DNA from: Abditibacteriaceae bacterium
GTDB taxonomy: Bacteria; Armatimonadota; Abditibacteriia; Abditibacteriales; Abditibacteriaceae
Direction of reading: 5' to 3'
NCBI GenBank assembly: GCA_019239895.1
Contig: JAFAZH010000003.1
Location: forward strand, 1-64,000
DNA length: 64,000 bases
In this document: positions 40,958-49,325 of the stretch, one piece after another
Numbering within the stretch: position 1 is the stretch's first letter
Layout: each line of letters begins with the position of its first letter
Program-made: the position numbers and the translations under genes
The notes under the pieces: model-generated
What the model was told of the DNA's origin: nothing
What the model saw: the letters and a program-made list of their open reading frames with translations, nothing else
Database searches by the model: none

Positions 40958-41083
40958 CACCCGCCGCTAAAGCAGCGGGCTGAACACAAAAAGCCCGGTG
41001 AACCGGGCTGGAGTCACCCACACGCCCTTTGGTAGCCCCGTTCAGGGGGCTTCCCTTTCAGCCCGCTGCTTTAGCGGCGGGTG
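40958..41083. repeat. Palindromic repeat family B, copy 3
   Basis: CACCCGCCGCTAAAGCAGCG pairs with GCTGCTTTAGCGGCGGGTG. AGCCCGGTGAACCGGGCT and AGCCCCGTTCAGGGGGCT lie inside. It abuts the end of the DinB gene. Confidence 0.9.
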
Positions 41084-41090
41084 TACGTCT

Positions 41091-41678
41091 CTAACCAGTT
41101 GAAGTGTGTGCGTCGGCTAATGGCGGCTCGGTCAGGTGCCCGCCGAGACTGGCTAATTCCGGGAGATCAATGCCCTGCGATCCCAGGAGGATGGTGAGTT
41201 GCCCGCCGTGATAGATGTCATGGCACATGATGCGCCAGAGTGTCCACTGCCGCGACACGGCATAAGTCTGGCCCCAGTAGGTGTGGCGGTAGGTTTGAAA
41301 CAAGTCAGCCACCGTCCACTGGTTCAGCGTCTGCTCGACCATGCCCCAGGTGGCCTGCAACCAATGGGTAAGCTCCGCAGTTGTGATGGGGAAGTCGCTC
41401 TCCACAACGGAATGATGGCCCGTGGCGTCGGTCTTCCAGGCATTGCGTTGCTGCATCTGTTCCACCAGTTCCTCACTGCCAGGCGCATCCATGCGATGGA
41501 ACCAGTTAATGCGCCCTAAGCTGATGTGCCGCATAATCTCGCCCACCGAGCGCATCTCCGGCGCGGCCCGATAAGTCAAAGCTTCCGCTGGTGTTAGCTC
41601 TATAGTGTGGAGCAGACTGGTGTTAAAACCTTCCCAGCCTTCAAAGACGTGGTTGAGTAAGGGCGAAGCAGCATCCAT
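41091..41678 (-). CDS. DinB-family protein
   Basis: The 195-residue four-helix product has RSVGEIMRHISLGRINWFHR (first metal histidine about residue 51) and MCHDIYHGGQLTILL (the other two about 152 and 156). These are the three histidines of the DinB/YfiT metal site. Such proteins are metal-dependent transferases or hydrolases, often thiol-linked. The reaction here is unknown. Confidence 0.85.
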   Translation of the reverse strand: MDAASPLLNHVFEGWEGFNTSLLHTIELTPAEALTYRAAPEMRSVGEIMRHISLGRINWFHRMDAPGSEELVEQMQQRNAWKTDATGHHSVVESDFPITTAELTHWLQATWGMVEQTLNQWTVADLFQTYRHTYWGQTYAVSRQWTLWRIMCHDIYHGGQLTILLGSQGIDLPELASLGGHLTEPPLADAHTSTG

Positions 41679-41707
41679 TTGATGGCCTTTCTAAAGTCTA
41701 ACCTTTA

Positions 41708-42016
41708 TCATAGTCGTTTGAATGTGTTCAGCAGCACTCGTCCGCAGCCAATAATAAACACGGATGAAATGCCACTGGCCAGGGCAAGAACAACCCATAG
41801 CCAGGTGACGCCTATGCTCACTTTACGGCCTGCAAAGATGGTGATGTCTAGGAAAGGGTTGCTTATGATGGTGATGGGCAAACCTCGCAGAGCAGCCGCA
41901 GCGGAAAGCATCTGAGCATACTGGCACGCAGCCAACAGCAATGGTGCTGCTAACGCGCCGATAGTAAAGGAGCGAACGCACCAGCCTCTATTAGCCATTA
42001 TTTCCTGTTCGAGCAA
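41708..42016 (-). CDS. Small membrane protein
   Basis: The 102-residue product has two or three hydrophobic helices (about residues 16-38, 48-62 and 66-90). The ending TWLWVVLALASGISSVFIIGC is the clearest. No family is recognised. It lies nine bases downstream of the cupin gene on the same strand, so the two are probably cotranscribed. Confidence 0.55.
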   Translation of the reverse strand: MLEQEIMANRGWCVRSFTIGALAAPLLLAACQYAQMLSAAAALRGLPITIISNPFLDITIFAGRKVSIGVTWLWVVLALASGISSVFIIGCGRVLLNTFKRL

Positions 42017-42024
42017 CCTCTTTA

Positions 42025-42534
42025 TTAGCTCTTATCGGCTGGGGCAGGTGGGGCAAAAGTGTCGTGCTTTTCGCCCAGGGCGACGTATTTGCTCATGTCC
42101 GATGGGGGCCATGTCGGTTCCTGACCCATCCAATCTATCAACTCCTCCATGTAATGCTCAAAGCCGCCGGGGGAAGTGAGCACCAGAAACTTGGTCGGCT
42201 CTACAACGGGGTTATGCCAGCTATGCACCACGCGGCGGGGGATCATCACAAAGGAACCTGTCCCGGCCTCAATGGCCTGGTCGCCCATGTTCACTGCCAG
42301 CCGCCCTTCGAGGATATAGAACGCTTCAATCGTCTCTTTATGCCAGTGGGGTGGCACCCCGCGGAAACTGGGCGGGGATAGATATTCCAGCAGCGACCAC
42401 TGGCCATCTGTATCGGCACGGCCCGCTTTATACAGCAGATGCACGCCCATCGTTTCCAGGGGCTGGATAGAAGGTGAAGTTGCACCGGGTAAAAGGAAGA
42501 AGCCGTTTTGTAATGCGTTATTTTGCGTTTCCAT
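42025..42534 (-). CDS. Cupin-domain protein
   Basis: The 169-residue product has the two cupin motifs. Motif 1 is PPHWHKETIEAFYILEGRLA (about residues 59-78, metal ligands H60, H62, E66 by pattern). Motif 2 is GSFVMIPRRVVHSWHNP (about 93-109). It is a single-domain cupin (small-molecule binding or oxygenase-like). The substrate cannot be told. Confidence 0.85.
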   Translation of the reverse strand: METQNNALQNGFFLLPGATSPSIQPLETMGVHLLYKAGRADTDGQWSLLEYLSPPSFRGVPPHWHKETIEAFYILEGRLAVNMGDQAIEAGTGSFVMIPRRVVHSWHNPVVEPTKFLVLTSPGGFEHYMEELIDWMGQEPTWPPSDMSKYVALGEKHDTFAPPAPADKS

Positions 42535-42580
42535 AATAGTCGCTTAGTCTAAAAAGGGAGAAACTGAAAATGCAAGCGGG

Positions 42581-43528
42581 TTAAGGGGCTGGTACGGTTG
42601 TTGGCGCGGTTACAGGTGCGGTTGCCGCTGGGGGTGGCCCGTCAGCGGGGGCGTTGTCTATGGCGGAGAGTGGAGAGTCATAAGGATCAGCGCCGAAGTC
42701 ATAATTGAACGCTCCGTAAATTTGATCGCGTGGTTGAACCGAAGCATCGTTGTAGCGAAAATAGCCCAGTTGGAACGACGCTTTATTGTCTACATACCAG
42801 ACGATACTGGGAGCCAGGGCGCTGAGGCTTGACTTGCCAGAATAGAAATCCACCGCGAAGCGAAAGTTTCTGGCGATTTGTTTATCATAACCCAGTTGCA
42901 GGTAGGTGCGTGCGGCGTTACCCGCCGGTGTCGCCAGGAAAGCGCGAGTGGCTAACGAATGCGCAAGACCCACATGGATGCGCCCGAAACCGAAGGTGCG
43001 AGAGCCTACCAGATAAAGCACATCTTTGGGAGCCGTGCTATTGCCTGTGCCAGGGTTGCCGCGTGACCCAAAAGCGCGCAGTCCCATAACCAGCCTGGTG
43101 ACAGTCGGGCCTGTGGTATCAACCTTATTGTAGATTTGCGTCTTGACATTAAACGCGAGGCGATTACGCGGCGAGACGCCAGTGAGCGGCGCGGGCAGGT
43201 ATTCAATGCCGATGTCACTGCGCCCGAAAAGTCCATCACGATCCGGCCCCAGGCCGTAGTTCAGTCCCGCCGAGGCGAACGTGGTGTTACGAAAGCTGCC
43301 CGTGACAATATCAGAATCGAGATGCACGTTGCCGCGACGATAAATATCCGTTGAGGGATATAGCGTTAAAGTTGCAGGTGCGGCCTTGGCAGATGGTGGC
43401 GTAGCGCATAACGCCGCTCCCAGAGTTACGCCTACCAAACTGCGCCGTGCCCACTGCACCCCCTGCTCACCGATCCACACTGTGGCCTGACTGCCACCCT
43501 GGTTACGACTACTGTGTTGATGCTGCAA
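42581..43528 (-). CDS. Probable outer-membrane beta-barrel protein
   Basis: The 315-residue product has a long basic N-terminus and a signal segment (about residues 30-49, ending AKA). Alternating amphipathic strands follow, such as GVSPRNRLAFNVKTQIYNK, FGRIHVGLAHSL and RTYLQLGYDKQIARNFRFAV, then ASFQLGYFRYNDAS. This is the signature of a beta-barrel and suggests a diderm cell. The proline tail after residue 290 is unusual. No family name is secure. Confidence 0.6.
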   Translation of the reverse strand: MQHQHSSRNQGGSQATVWIGEQGVQWARRSLVGVTLGAALCATPPSAKAAPATLTLYPSTDIYRRGNVHLDSDIVTGSFRNTTFASAGLNYGLGPDRDGLFGRSDIGIEYLPAPLTGVSPRNRLAFNVKTQIYNKVDTTGPTVTRLVMGLRAFGSRGNPGTGNSTAPKDVLYLVGSRTFGFGRIHVGLAHSLATRAFLATPAGNAARTYLQLGYDKQIARNFRFAVDFYSGKSSLSALAPSIVWYVDNKASFQLGYFRYNDASVQPRDQIYGAFNYDFGADPYDSPLSAIDNAPADGPPPAATAPVTAPTTVPAP

Positions 43529-43694
43529 ACTCCACCCCTCATCCTCTTATTTTTCCAACTATTTGGCTGCGACTAATCCCGCCTTGAATCGCTCACATCT
43601 TAACCCAAGTCACGGTGTGTGACAAGAGGAAGCGGGGCTAAAAACGCAGCAAGGGAAAGCTGAGTCTCAAACAAGTATCGCTCACAAATCTGTA

Positions 43695-44591
43695 TCAGTG
43701 CGTGGCGTCAGGGCGCACAAAAGGCGGCTGCACGCTCGTGTCGGTCAGCAGCCCGTAGCAGCGGGGACGGCGGTAGGCGTTGCCCCAAGTTTCGCGCTGG
43801 CGATAGGCGCGGATGCTGTCCAGGTCGAACTCGGCGAGGTAGATACCCTCACGCTCGCCAGCTTCGATAATCAGGGTATCGCGGGGTGATCCATCGGGTT
43901 GGCTGTAAGCGACGGCATCCACCGCGATGGAGTGGCCGTTGTTTTGAGGGGCGGCGTAGTTGGTCATGGCGACCCCCACCATGTTCTCAAAGGCGCGGGC
44001 GCGGAACTGGCCCAGCCGTCCGACATCAAGGATGCAGGCGTTGGGCGTGAGGATAATTTCAGCGCCTTGCAGCATCAGAATGCGCGCGCTTTCGGGGAAC
44101 TCGCGGTCATAGCAAATCATAAAGCCGATCTGCACCGGGCCGCCTGCCGTTTGCAGCGTGGCGATGGGGAAGTCTTCACCCGGCGTCAGCACACACTCCG
44201 CATCAAACTCGCAGGTATGCACTTTGGCATAGGTGAGCACAATGGCTCCCGTGCGGTCAATCAACGAGACCGAGTTGCGCGGTGCCCCGCTCCACTGTTC
44301 GAGGTAAGTCAGGGCTATGGCCATCTGGAGTTCGCGGGCCAGGGCTTGAAAATGCGTGATAAAAGCATCGTCGTGGCCAATCGCCTGTTGCTGCCACTGT
44401 GCCCGCTCTTCGCTTGCTGCCGGGTCGGGCAGGGAATAGCCGATGTTCCACATCTCCGGGAAGAGCGCAATATCAGCGCCCATCGCCCCGGCGCGGCGAC
44501 AGAACTCTTCGCCTTTGACCCGGTTGGCTGCTTGGTCGTTGCCACAGGCTGTCATCTGCAAGAGGGCGACGTTGATGAGGTGGTGGGGCAT
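43695..44591 (-). CDS. Nitrilase-superfamily amidohydrolase
   Basis: The 298-residue product has the catalytic triad of carbon-nitrogen hydrolases. Glu is in LFPEMWNIGY (about residue 43), Lys in YAKVHTCEFD (about 121) and Cys in MICYDREFPESARIL (about 157). Members hydrolyse amides or nitriles, for example carbamoylputrescine or omega-amides. The exact substrate is not assigned. It is cytoplasmic. Confidence 0.9.
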   Translation of the reverse strand: MPHHLINVALLQMTACGNDQAANRVKGEEFCRRAGAMGADIALFPEMWNIGYSLPDPAASEERAQWQQQAIGHDDAFITHFQALARELQMAIALTYLEQWSGAPRNSVSLIDRTGAIVLTYAKVHTCEFDAECVLTPGEDFPIATLQTAGGPVQIGFMICYDREFPESARILMLQGAEIILTPNACILDVGRLGQFRARAFENMVGVAMTNYAAPQNNGHSIAVDAVAYSQPDGSPRDTLIIEAGEREGIYLAEFDLDSIRAYRQRETWGNAYRRPRCYGLLTDTSVQPPFVRPDATH

Positions 44592-44619
44592 AGTCTTATA
44601 GGAGACTGGTTGCTGGAGG

Positions 44620-44700
44620 CTGGATACTCAATCCTCCGTCCTCGATCTTCTATTCCCTATCCGTGTCCATCTGTGTTCATCGGTGGTTCCCTATTTTGAT
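44620..44700. repeat. Repeat family C, copy 5 (partial)
   Basis: The right half is present: CCTCGATCTTCTATTCCC, then ATCCGTGTCCATCTGTGTTC and ATCGGTGGTTCC. It reaches into the next gene's last codons. Confidence 0.65.
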
Positions 44701-45013
44701 CTTGCTCCTGCTGGCGGGCTTTGATTTCCGCCGTGTGGTGACCCCACACAATATAGCGTCTGTCGTTTTTGAAGTTAATATAAGTCACGTCATAATGGCG
44801 CGAGCGGAGTATCCACGGCACGGCACGGAAGATGCCATCTCTGGACTCGGCAACCCAGTGCGGCTCGAATTCGATGTAGCGTTCGGAGCCATAGAGCGGG
44901 TCGGTGAATATCTCGTAGCGCAGTTTAGTAGTCTGCTCCGGTGTTGGCCCCACCGCAGTTGGCCCCGGCGCAGTTGACTCCGCCGCTTTGTTCTCATCTT
45001 GTCGTGTATCCAT
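44657..45013 (-). CDS. Hypothetical protein with repeat-derived tail
   Basis: The product is 118 residues from MDTRQDENKA. The N-terminal third is disordered and acidic. The middle reads RYEIFTDPLYGSERYIEFEP and VAESRDGIFRAVPWILRSRH, and the last nine residues (PPMNTDGHG) are translated repeat C. The core may be a small beta protein; no family is known. A start at 45049 is possible but lacks support. Confidence 0.5.
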   Translation of the reverse strand: MDTRQDENKAAESTAPGPTAVGPTPEQTTKLRYEIFTDPLYGSERYIEFEPHWVAESRDGIFRAVPWILRSRHYDVTYINFKNDRRYIVWGHHTAEIKARQQEQDQNREPPMNTDGHG

Positions 45014-45061
45014 GCCTTCAGTGTAGGCAGCAGGGCGAACCGGGCACAAGGCTTTAGAGCA

Positions 45062-45577
45062 TCATGAAAGAGGTGGCTCACTCAGTAAGTCATCGAGGTT
45101 GAGGGGATGGGTAAACATCGCCAGATTACCATCCGGTGTCATGGGCCATTCCTCTTGGGGACGATCCCAATACAACTCGACGCCGTTCTCATCCGGGTCA
45201 CGCAGATAGAGGGCTTCGCTGACGCCGTGATCCGCCGCGCCGTCGAGTTGAATGCCAGCCGCCATCAAGCGACGCAACGCATCGGCGAGGGCCAGGCGGG
45301 TGGGGTAGAGAATCGCCAGGTGATACAGCCCGGTCGTGCCCGGTGGCGGTGGCGAACCGCCCTGGCTTTCCCAGGTATTAAGCCCGATATGGTGATGATA
45401 GCCGCCTGCCGCAATAAAGGCCGCACTGAGGCCAAAGCGTTGCCTCAGTTCAAAGCCCAGCACGCCGCAATAAAAATCGAGGGCACGCTCTAAATGGGCG
45501 ACTTTAAGATGGACATGGCCGATGCGAGTTTGTGGGTCAATAGGACGAGTCGTTGCATTGCGGGTTGTGGCTGTCAT
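45062..45577 (-). CDS. VOC-family (glyoxalase/dioxygenase-like) protein
   Basis: The 171-residue product has GHVHLKVAHLERALDFYCGV (metal His about residue 21), AAGGYHHHIGLNTW and GLYHLAILYPT. The ending SEALYLRDPDENGVELYWDRP supplies the C-terminal metal glutamate. The pattern resembles catechol-2,3-dioxygenase-like extradiol enzymes. The substrate is unknown. Confidence 0.85.
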   Translation of the reverse strand: MTATTRNATTRPIDPQTRIGHVHLKVAHLERALDFYCGVLGFELRQRFGLSAAFIAAGGYHHHIGLNTWESQGGSPPPPGTTGLYHLAILYPTRLALADALRRLMAAGIQLDGAADHGVSEALYLRDPDENGVELYWDRPQEEWPMTPDGNLAMFTHPLNLDDLLSEPPLS

Positions 45578-45779
45578 AGAGGGTTTCCCTTGGGCTGGCT
45601 AATGAGGTGGCATCATTGCTTTTCGCTGAGCCTCTTTGACTCAAAGTATGCCGTATGGTGGGGCCACTCACAACAGGCTGATACAGCAACTATACTTTAA
45701 CGTCTATGATAATGGCTGCTAAAGTAACCTGGGTTTGGCCTGTCCTGTGCTGCGGACAATTATACAATGGATCTTCCAT

Positions 45780-46030
45780 TTAATTATGCGACTCGGTGGC
45801 GAGCATCCACAAGCTGGCGGAGCGCAAAAAGTCATGGTGGCGCAGGGAATGCTCCAAGTCCATCACGCCAGCGTCCGCGCCAACTGGTCGCCGGGGTGTG
45901 CCTCTAACCAGTCGTCACGCCAGAGACCCTCCAGGCGATCCAGCATGGTATGGCCGACTTGGACAACGCAAAATCCATTGGGACAGCGAACATGATAACA
46001 CTCACTGTCGGTTGAAGCACCGGCAAGAGC
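45780..46030 (-). pseudogene. Decayed cassette gene
   Basis: On the minus strand two frames carry one apparent protein. The first reads ECYHVRCPNGFCVVQVGHTM, then LDRLEGLWRDDWLEAHPGDQ and LARTLA, followed by a stop. In another frame HDFLRSASLWMLATESHN leads to a stop at 45780. A frameshift or stop separates them. The N-terminus is cut by attC 3.9, and no start is visible. I do not recognise the family. Confidence 0.55.
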
Positions 46031-46036
46031 CGCTTC

Positions 46037-46110
46037 GCCGAACGTTATAGGCAGTCGCGCTCGGCGGAGGCACGAAGCCGGAAAGCGTCCGTTGCAGCGC
46101 CTGATTGAGC
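46037..46110 (-). other. attC site 3.9 (last of array 3)
   Basis: On the minus strand it runs from GCTCAAT, a mutated form of GCTCAAC, to GTTCGGC over 74 bp. The mutated start suggests a weak or dead site. Confidence 0.7.
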
Positions 46111-46123
46111 CGCTGTTTGCAAA

Positions 46124-46444
46124 CTACCTCCACCTGGCATAGAACCTTATAGTTAGTTTTACCAATAGTAGGTAAGCCAGCGTATTATACCAGCCGAGTA
46201 GCACCGCACACATTAAGCAATTTAACCCGAAGGCGGGCCATATTAAGATACCTGTAACCGTGCGAAATGTTCTGATTTCTAACAAATCTCGATGCCAGAG
46301 ATCAGTCGACATGGCATTGGATGATTTTATGGGGGCGGCGGGGCTGGCATGTCGCTGCTGCCGCCATTGCGCTTCCAGCGATGAGGTAAAGATGATGTAG
46401 ATGGGTAAAATCACTAACCAAACTTGGTAGTCGTGTAGCTGCAT
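46124..46444 (-). CDS. Cassette gene: small membrane protein
   Basis: The 106-residue product has an N-terminal hydrophobic helix (about residues 8-24). A polar segment and a second pair of helices (about 60-95, with CLMCAVLLGWYNTLAYLLLV) follow. No family is recognised. AAAGAGAG precedes the start. Confidence 0.55.
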   Translation of the reverse strand: MQLHDYQVWLVILPIYIIFTSSLEAQWRQQRHASPAAPIKSSNAMSTDLWHRDLLEIRTFRTVTGILIWPAFGLNCLMCAVLLGWYNTLAYLLLVKLTIRFYARWR

Positions 46445-46490
46445 ATAGCTCTCTTTATACCATTACAGACCTATAGCCCATCGCGCAGCG

Positions 46491-46569
46491 GCCCAACGCT
46501 TAGCTCAGCCGCGGCTTGGAGCGCAGCAACGTGGAGCGGAAAGCTGTCCGTTGCAGCGTTTGGTTGAGC
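46491..46569 (-). other. attC site 3.8
   Basis: It runs from GCTCAAC to GTTGGGC over 79 bp on the minus strand. Confidence 0.9.
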
Positions 46570-46575
46570 CGCTGT

Positions 46576-47100
46576 CTACTTCTTAGCGTAATTTGGTCTT
46601 TGCAGTAACGCAAAATCTACCAGTTTGAGATATTGCCTACTGATAACTGCTCCAAAAGCTACTCCACTGATGACTCCTAGTAATACGCTTATCATAATCC
46701 ACGTTGCGGATACAGCGGAAGCTATCAGAATTCCACCAATGGCTGCACTAAACAAGGGCACAAGTGAAGCCAGTAGACAGCGGCTTAGAAACATTGTTTC
46801 ACGGCGGCTCATTTGTTTGCCATATTCTTGCCTAAGTGTTTTCCATTCAAGCGAATGTTCAGCCGGAAGATTAGGAAACTCATGCTGCAAAATATAACGG
46901 CGGATTCGGCTACAGATGAAAGCTATACCAAGAAACGGGAGTGTTACTAAAAGGCCAGGAGACTCATAAAGAGGTATAGTGGGAGCAGCGCCTAAAATAC
47001 CGATAAGGGGTGCCGCACCTAAGATTCCGAAAGCTAAACCCATTTCAGCCATGTAGGAGAAGGCAATGATCTGGTTTATTTCAGAAGAGGGAAGTCTCAT
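46576..47100 (-). CDS. Cassette gene: four-helix membrane protein
   Basis: The product is 174 residues. Membrane helices are about residues 14-34, 40-62, 108-128 and 132-152 (SVLLGVISGVAFGAVISRQY). The family is unknown. The start at 47100 is favoured over the GTG at 47124, because AAAGAGCG lies just before it. Confidence 0.55.
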   Translation of the reverse strand: MRLPSSEINQIIAFSYMAEMGLAFGILGAAPLIGILGAAPTIPLYESPGLLVTLPFLGIAFICSRIRRYILQHEFPNLPAEHSLEWKTLRQEYGKQMSRRETMFLSRCLLASLVPLFSAAIGGILIASAVSATWIMISVLLGVISGVAFGAVISRQYLKLVDFALLQRPNYAKK

Positions 47101-47143
47101 TTCGCTCTTTAAGTATATAGCCACTTCAAAGTATTGCGCAGCG

Positions 47144-47216
47144 GCCCAACGCTAAGCTCAGCCACCCTGGAAGGAGCGCAGCGACTGGAAGGGTCGGTTG
47201 CAGCGTTTGGTTGAGC
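47144..47216 (-). other. attC site 3.7
   Basis: It runs from GCTCAAC to GTTGGGC over 73 bp on the minus strand. Confidence 0.9.
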
Positions 47217-47246
47217 CGCTGTTATTTGGTAAGACTTCTCTGACCA

Positions 47247-47660
47247 TTACATGGGAGCAGGTGCTAAAATTGGTTTCCTGTTACCATCGAAGCGAGAAGC
47301 TGTCCAAGTGCCGTGATGTAGAGCTACGAATTGAACACGAGCCTCGTCTACATTGTAAGCCAGGCTGGTGTTACATGAATTAGCATCACAAAATGTGTTC
47401 TTTATGAGTTTGGCCTGACGATTATATTCTATTACGTCTGTACTGTAAGGGCCACTATAACGCACAATAAATTTATTAATATAAGGATGCGTTCGCAGTT
47501 CAAGAGCTAAGCGTGCCACTGCAAGTTCGTCGGCATGGAGCAGATCATTGTAAGTTCCTAAATTGACCTCAACGGACGATCTTAACCAGCAAAGCAGCAA
47601 AGCTAAAACCGCTATAGTTCCGCACGCCAAGAATGACCAGAGAGAGAATGGCTTTTTCAT
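47247..47660 (-). CDS. Cassette gene: membrane-anchored hypothetical protein
   Basis: The 137-residue product has an N-terminal membrane helix (about residues 8-27). An outside domain follows with ELRTHPYINKFIVRYSGPYS and KNTFCDANSCNTSLAYNVDE (two cysteines that could bond). The family is unknown. Confidence 0.55.
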   Translation of the reverse strand: MKKPFSLWSFLACGTIAVLALLLCWLRSSVEVNLGTYNDLLHADELAVARLALELRTHPYINKFIVRYSGPYSTDVIEYNRQAKLIKNTFCDANSCNTSLAYNVDEARVQFVALHHGTWTASRFDGNRKPILAPAPM

Positions 47661-47712
47661 TTGGCTTGTTCGTGATACAAAAATGGGCCTGCACCAGTGA
47701 CCCTGCGCAGCG

Positions 47713-47791
47713 GCCCAACGTCAAGCTCAGCGGCGCTTAGAGGCGAAGTGTAACGAAGCCGGAAAGCGTCCGTTGCGGCGTTTGGTTGAGC
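47713..47791 (-). other. attC site 3.6
   Basis: It runs from GCTCAAC to GTTGGGC over 79 bp on the minus strand. Confidence 0.9.
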
Positions 47792-47854
47792 CGCTGTCTT
47801 ACTGGTTGGGAGGTGACTTAAAGTAGTTGAGAATCTGGGGCTTAATACCGATAA

Positions 47855-48097
47855 TCAGACCCACAACGGCACTGTCCAAAGCAACCAAGTAAGGCAGGCT
47901 CTTAGCCAGTGCCGCCGTGCCTGGTGTCCAATCACCGCCAGCAGTACAAGGAGTGCTGCGGGCGAGACTATATAGCCTACCACCCCACCCAAGATAAAAC
48001 CGACAAGGCCACGTATCAGGCTATAAACGATAGGGACAAAGCGCCATGCTCTGGGTGCATTTAGGTCTTTATCTTCTCCCCGCTCGGCATTATCCAT
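47855..48097 (-). CDS. Cassette gene: small membrane protein
   Basis: The 80-residue product has a charged N-terminus (MDNAERGEDKDLNAPRAWRF) and two hydrophobic helices (about residues 24-57 and 66-79). No family is known. The gene ends about 60 bases from its attC. Confidence 0.5.
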   Translation of the reverse strand: MDNAERGEDKDLNAPRAWRFVPIVYSLIRGLVGFILGGVVGYIVSPAALLVLLAVIGHQARRHWLRACLTWLLWTVPLWV

Positions 48098-48157
48098 AGG
48101 TATGTTGCCTACTTGTCAGGAAATGGAGTATGCCACGCCACCAAGTTGCGCGCAGCG

Positions 48158-48234
48158 GCCCAACGCTCAGGTCAGCCGCGCCGCAGGTGAAGCGTAGCGG
48201 AACCGGAGGCGTCGGTTGCACCGCCTGGTTGGGC
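48158..48234 (-). other. attC site 3.5
   Basis: It runs from GCCCAAC to GTTGGGC over 77 bp on the minus strand. It contains GGCGCGGCTGACCT, the same sequence that the IS110 element occupies in attC 3.1, but it is unoccupied. Confidence 0.9.
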
Positions 48235-48249
48235 CGTTGTTGAGCCGCT

Positions 48250-48846
48250 TCATTCTCCAAATCTTTCTTCGGCGCCGTCCGCGTGAAAAAAGCTGAACTG
48301 ATAAATATCCTCATGGTCAGTCGCCGCAACCGCTCGGTGCCAAGCATCATGGTCAGGCAACTGCTTGGAGAGGACTCCAAATAAGAAGTGAAAAAGAAAG
48401 AGGGCCATTGCGGTTGTATCAGGCCCGGTGCGGCAACCTATATAGGCGGATACATCTCCCGCCAAGAATGCTTCAGCCATTGCTTTGTTACCACCATAGC
48501 AACTGAACGAAAATACGGTACAGCCTGGTAATTTTGTATGCTCACAGATAGCCTCCGGCGGCATTAAATCATTATGCAACATGGACGTATCAACAGGCAC
48601 TCCGTAATCACCAAAATGCAGTCCGTCCTTCGTGCCATGTCCCATAATAATCATGTAACGTGGGGCGTTTTCGCCTTGTTCTATAACCTTGATAAAGTCG
48701 GCTGGCGTTCCGATGTGATGCACTACGACGACGCAATTCAAAGCTTCAAGCATAGCGCGGATGAATTCTGTGCCCCATCCAGAGACATTCACCACTGAAA
48801 CGGGACAGCGGGGAACACTAAATTCTGTATCTACAGGTTTCCACAT
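48250..48846 (-). CDS. Cassette gene: caspase/gingipain-like (clan CD) protease candidate
   Basis: The product is 198 residues from MWKPVDTEF. An alpha/beta core has RYMIIMGHGTKDGLHFGDYG (His in GHG, about residues 64-83) and GCTVFSFSCYGGNKAMAEAF (Cys in SCYGG, about 108-127). A strand after a small-residue motif ending in HG, and a second strand ending in C-x-GG, form the His-Cys dyad of clan CD peptidases (caspases, gingipains, separase). Such enzymes act in bacterial immunity or suicide. The assignment is by motif only. A start at 48930 would run through the attC and is rejected. Confidence 0.55.
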   Translation of the reverse strand: MWKPVDTEFSVPRCPVSVVNVSGWGTEFIRAMLEALNCVVVVHHIGTPADFIKVIEQGENAPRYMIIMGHGTKDGLHFGDYGVPVDTSMLHNDLMPPEAICEHTKLPGCTVFSFSCYGGNKAMAEAFLAGDVSAYIGCRTGPDTTAMALFLFHFLFGVLSKQLPDHDAWHRAVAATDHEDIYQFSFFHADGAEERFGE

Positions 48847-48888
48847 GATGCAATAGTATAGAACGCGCAGCCAAGTCGCGCGCAAGCG

Positions 48889-48943
48889 GCCCAACGCCAA
48901 GCTCACCCGCCCTGGAAGGGTCGGTTGCACTGCCTGGTTGAGC
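48889..48943 (-). other. attC site 3.4 (short)
   Basis: It runs from GCTCAAC to GTTGGGC over only 55 bp, the shortest attC here, because most of the central loop is missing. Confidence 0.85.
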
Positions 48944-48948
48944 CGCTG

Positions 48949-49161
48949 TTAAGTTGCTTTATCTACCCTGTTTGCGCTTGAGCGGCTATTAAGCTCGGCT
49001 TGAGCTTCCTCTTTATGTTGCTTCCAGTAGCGACGCCCCTTACTCCCTTTGCATGACAGTTCCGTAACATGGCAGGTGTGGATGTGGCGTCGCAGCCGAT
49101 CCAGAGGCATGGCCTTTAAATCGAATTTTTGGTAACTCCTGCCTCTTGTGCCTCGCGGCAT
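48949..49161 (-). CDS. Cassette gene: small basic hypothetical protein
   Basis: The 70-residue product is rich in Arg/Lys (GRSYQKFDLKAMPLDRLRRH, KGSKGRRYWKQHKEEAQAEL). It might bind nucleic acid, but no family is known. AAGAGGTG precedes the start. It ends six bases from its attC. Confidence 0.5.
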   Translation of the reverse strand: MPRGTRGRSYQKFDLKAMPLDRLRRHIHTCHVTELSCKGSKGRRYWKQHKEEAQAELNSRSSANRVDKAT

Positions 49162-49210
49162 GGCGCACCTCTTTAAGAAAGTATGACATTCTTTAACACC
49201 GCGCGCAGCG

Positions 49211-49309
49211 GCCCAACACCAAGCTCACCCGCCGCCGAAAGCCCGGAGTGGAGCGAGGCACGAGCGAAACGCAGGACTGTAGGCGGTCGGGTGGAGCGCC
49301 TTGTTCGCA
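49211..49309 (-). other. attC site 3.3
   Basis: It runs from TGCGAAC to GTTGGGC over 99 bp on the minus strand. The arm AAGGCGCTCCACCCGACCG differs from the main family. Confidence 0.8.
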
Positions 49310-49325
49310 CGCAGTTGGATACCTT

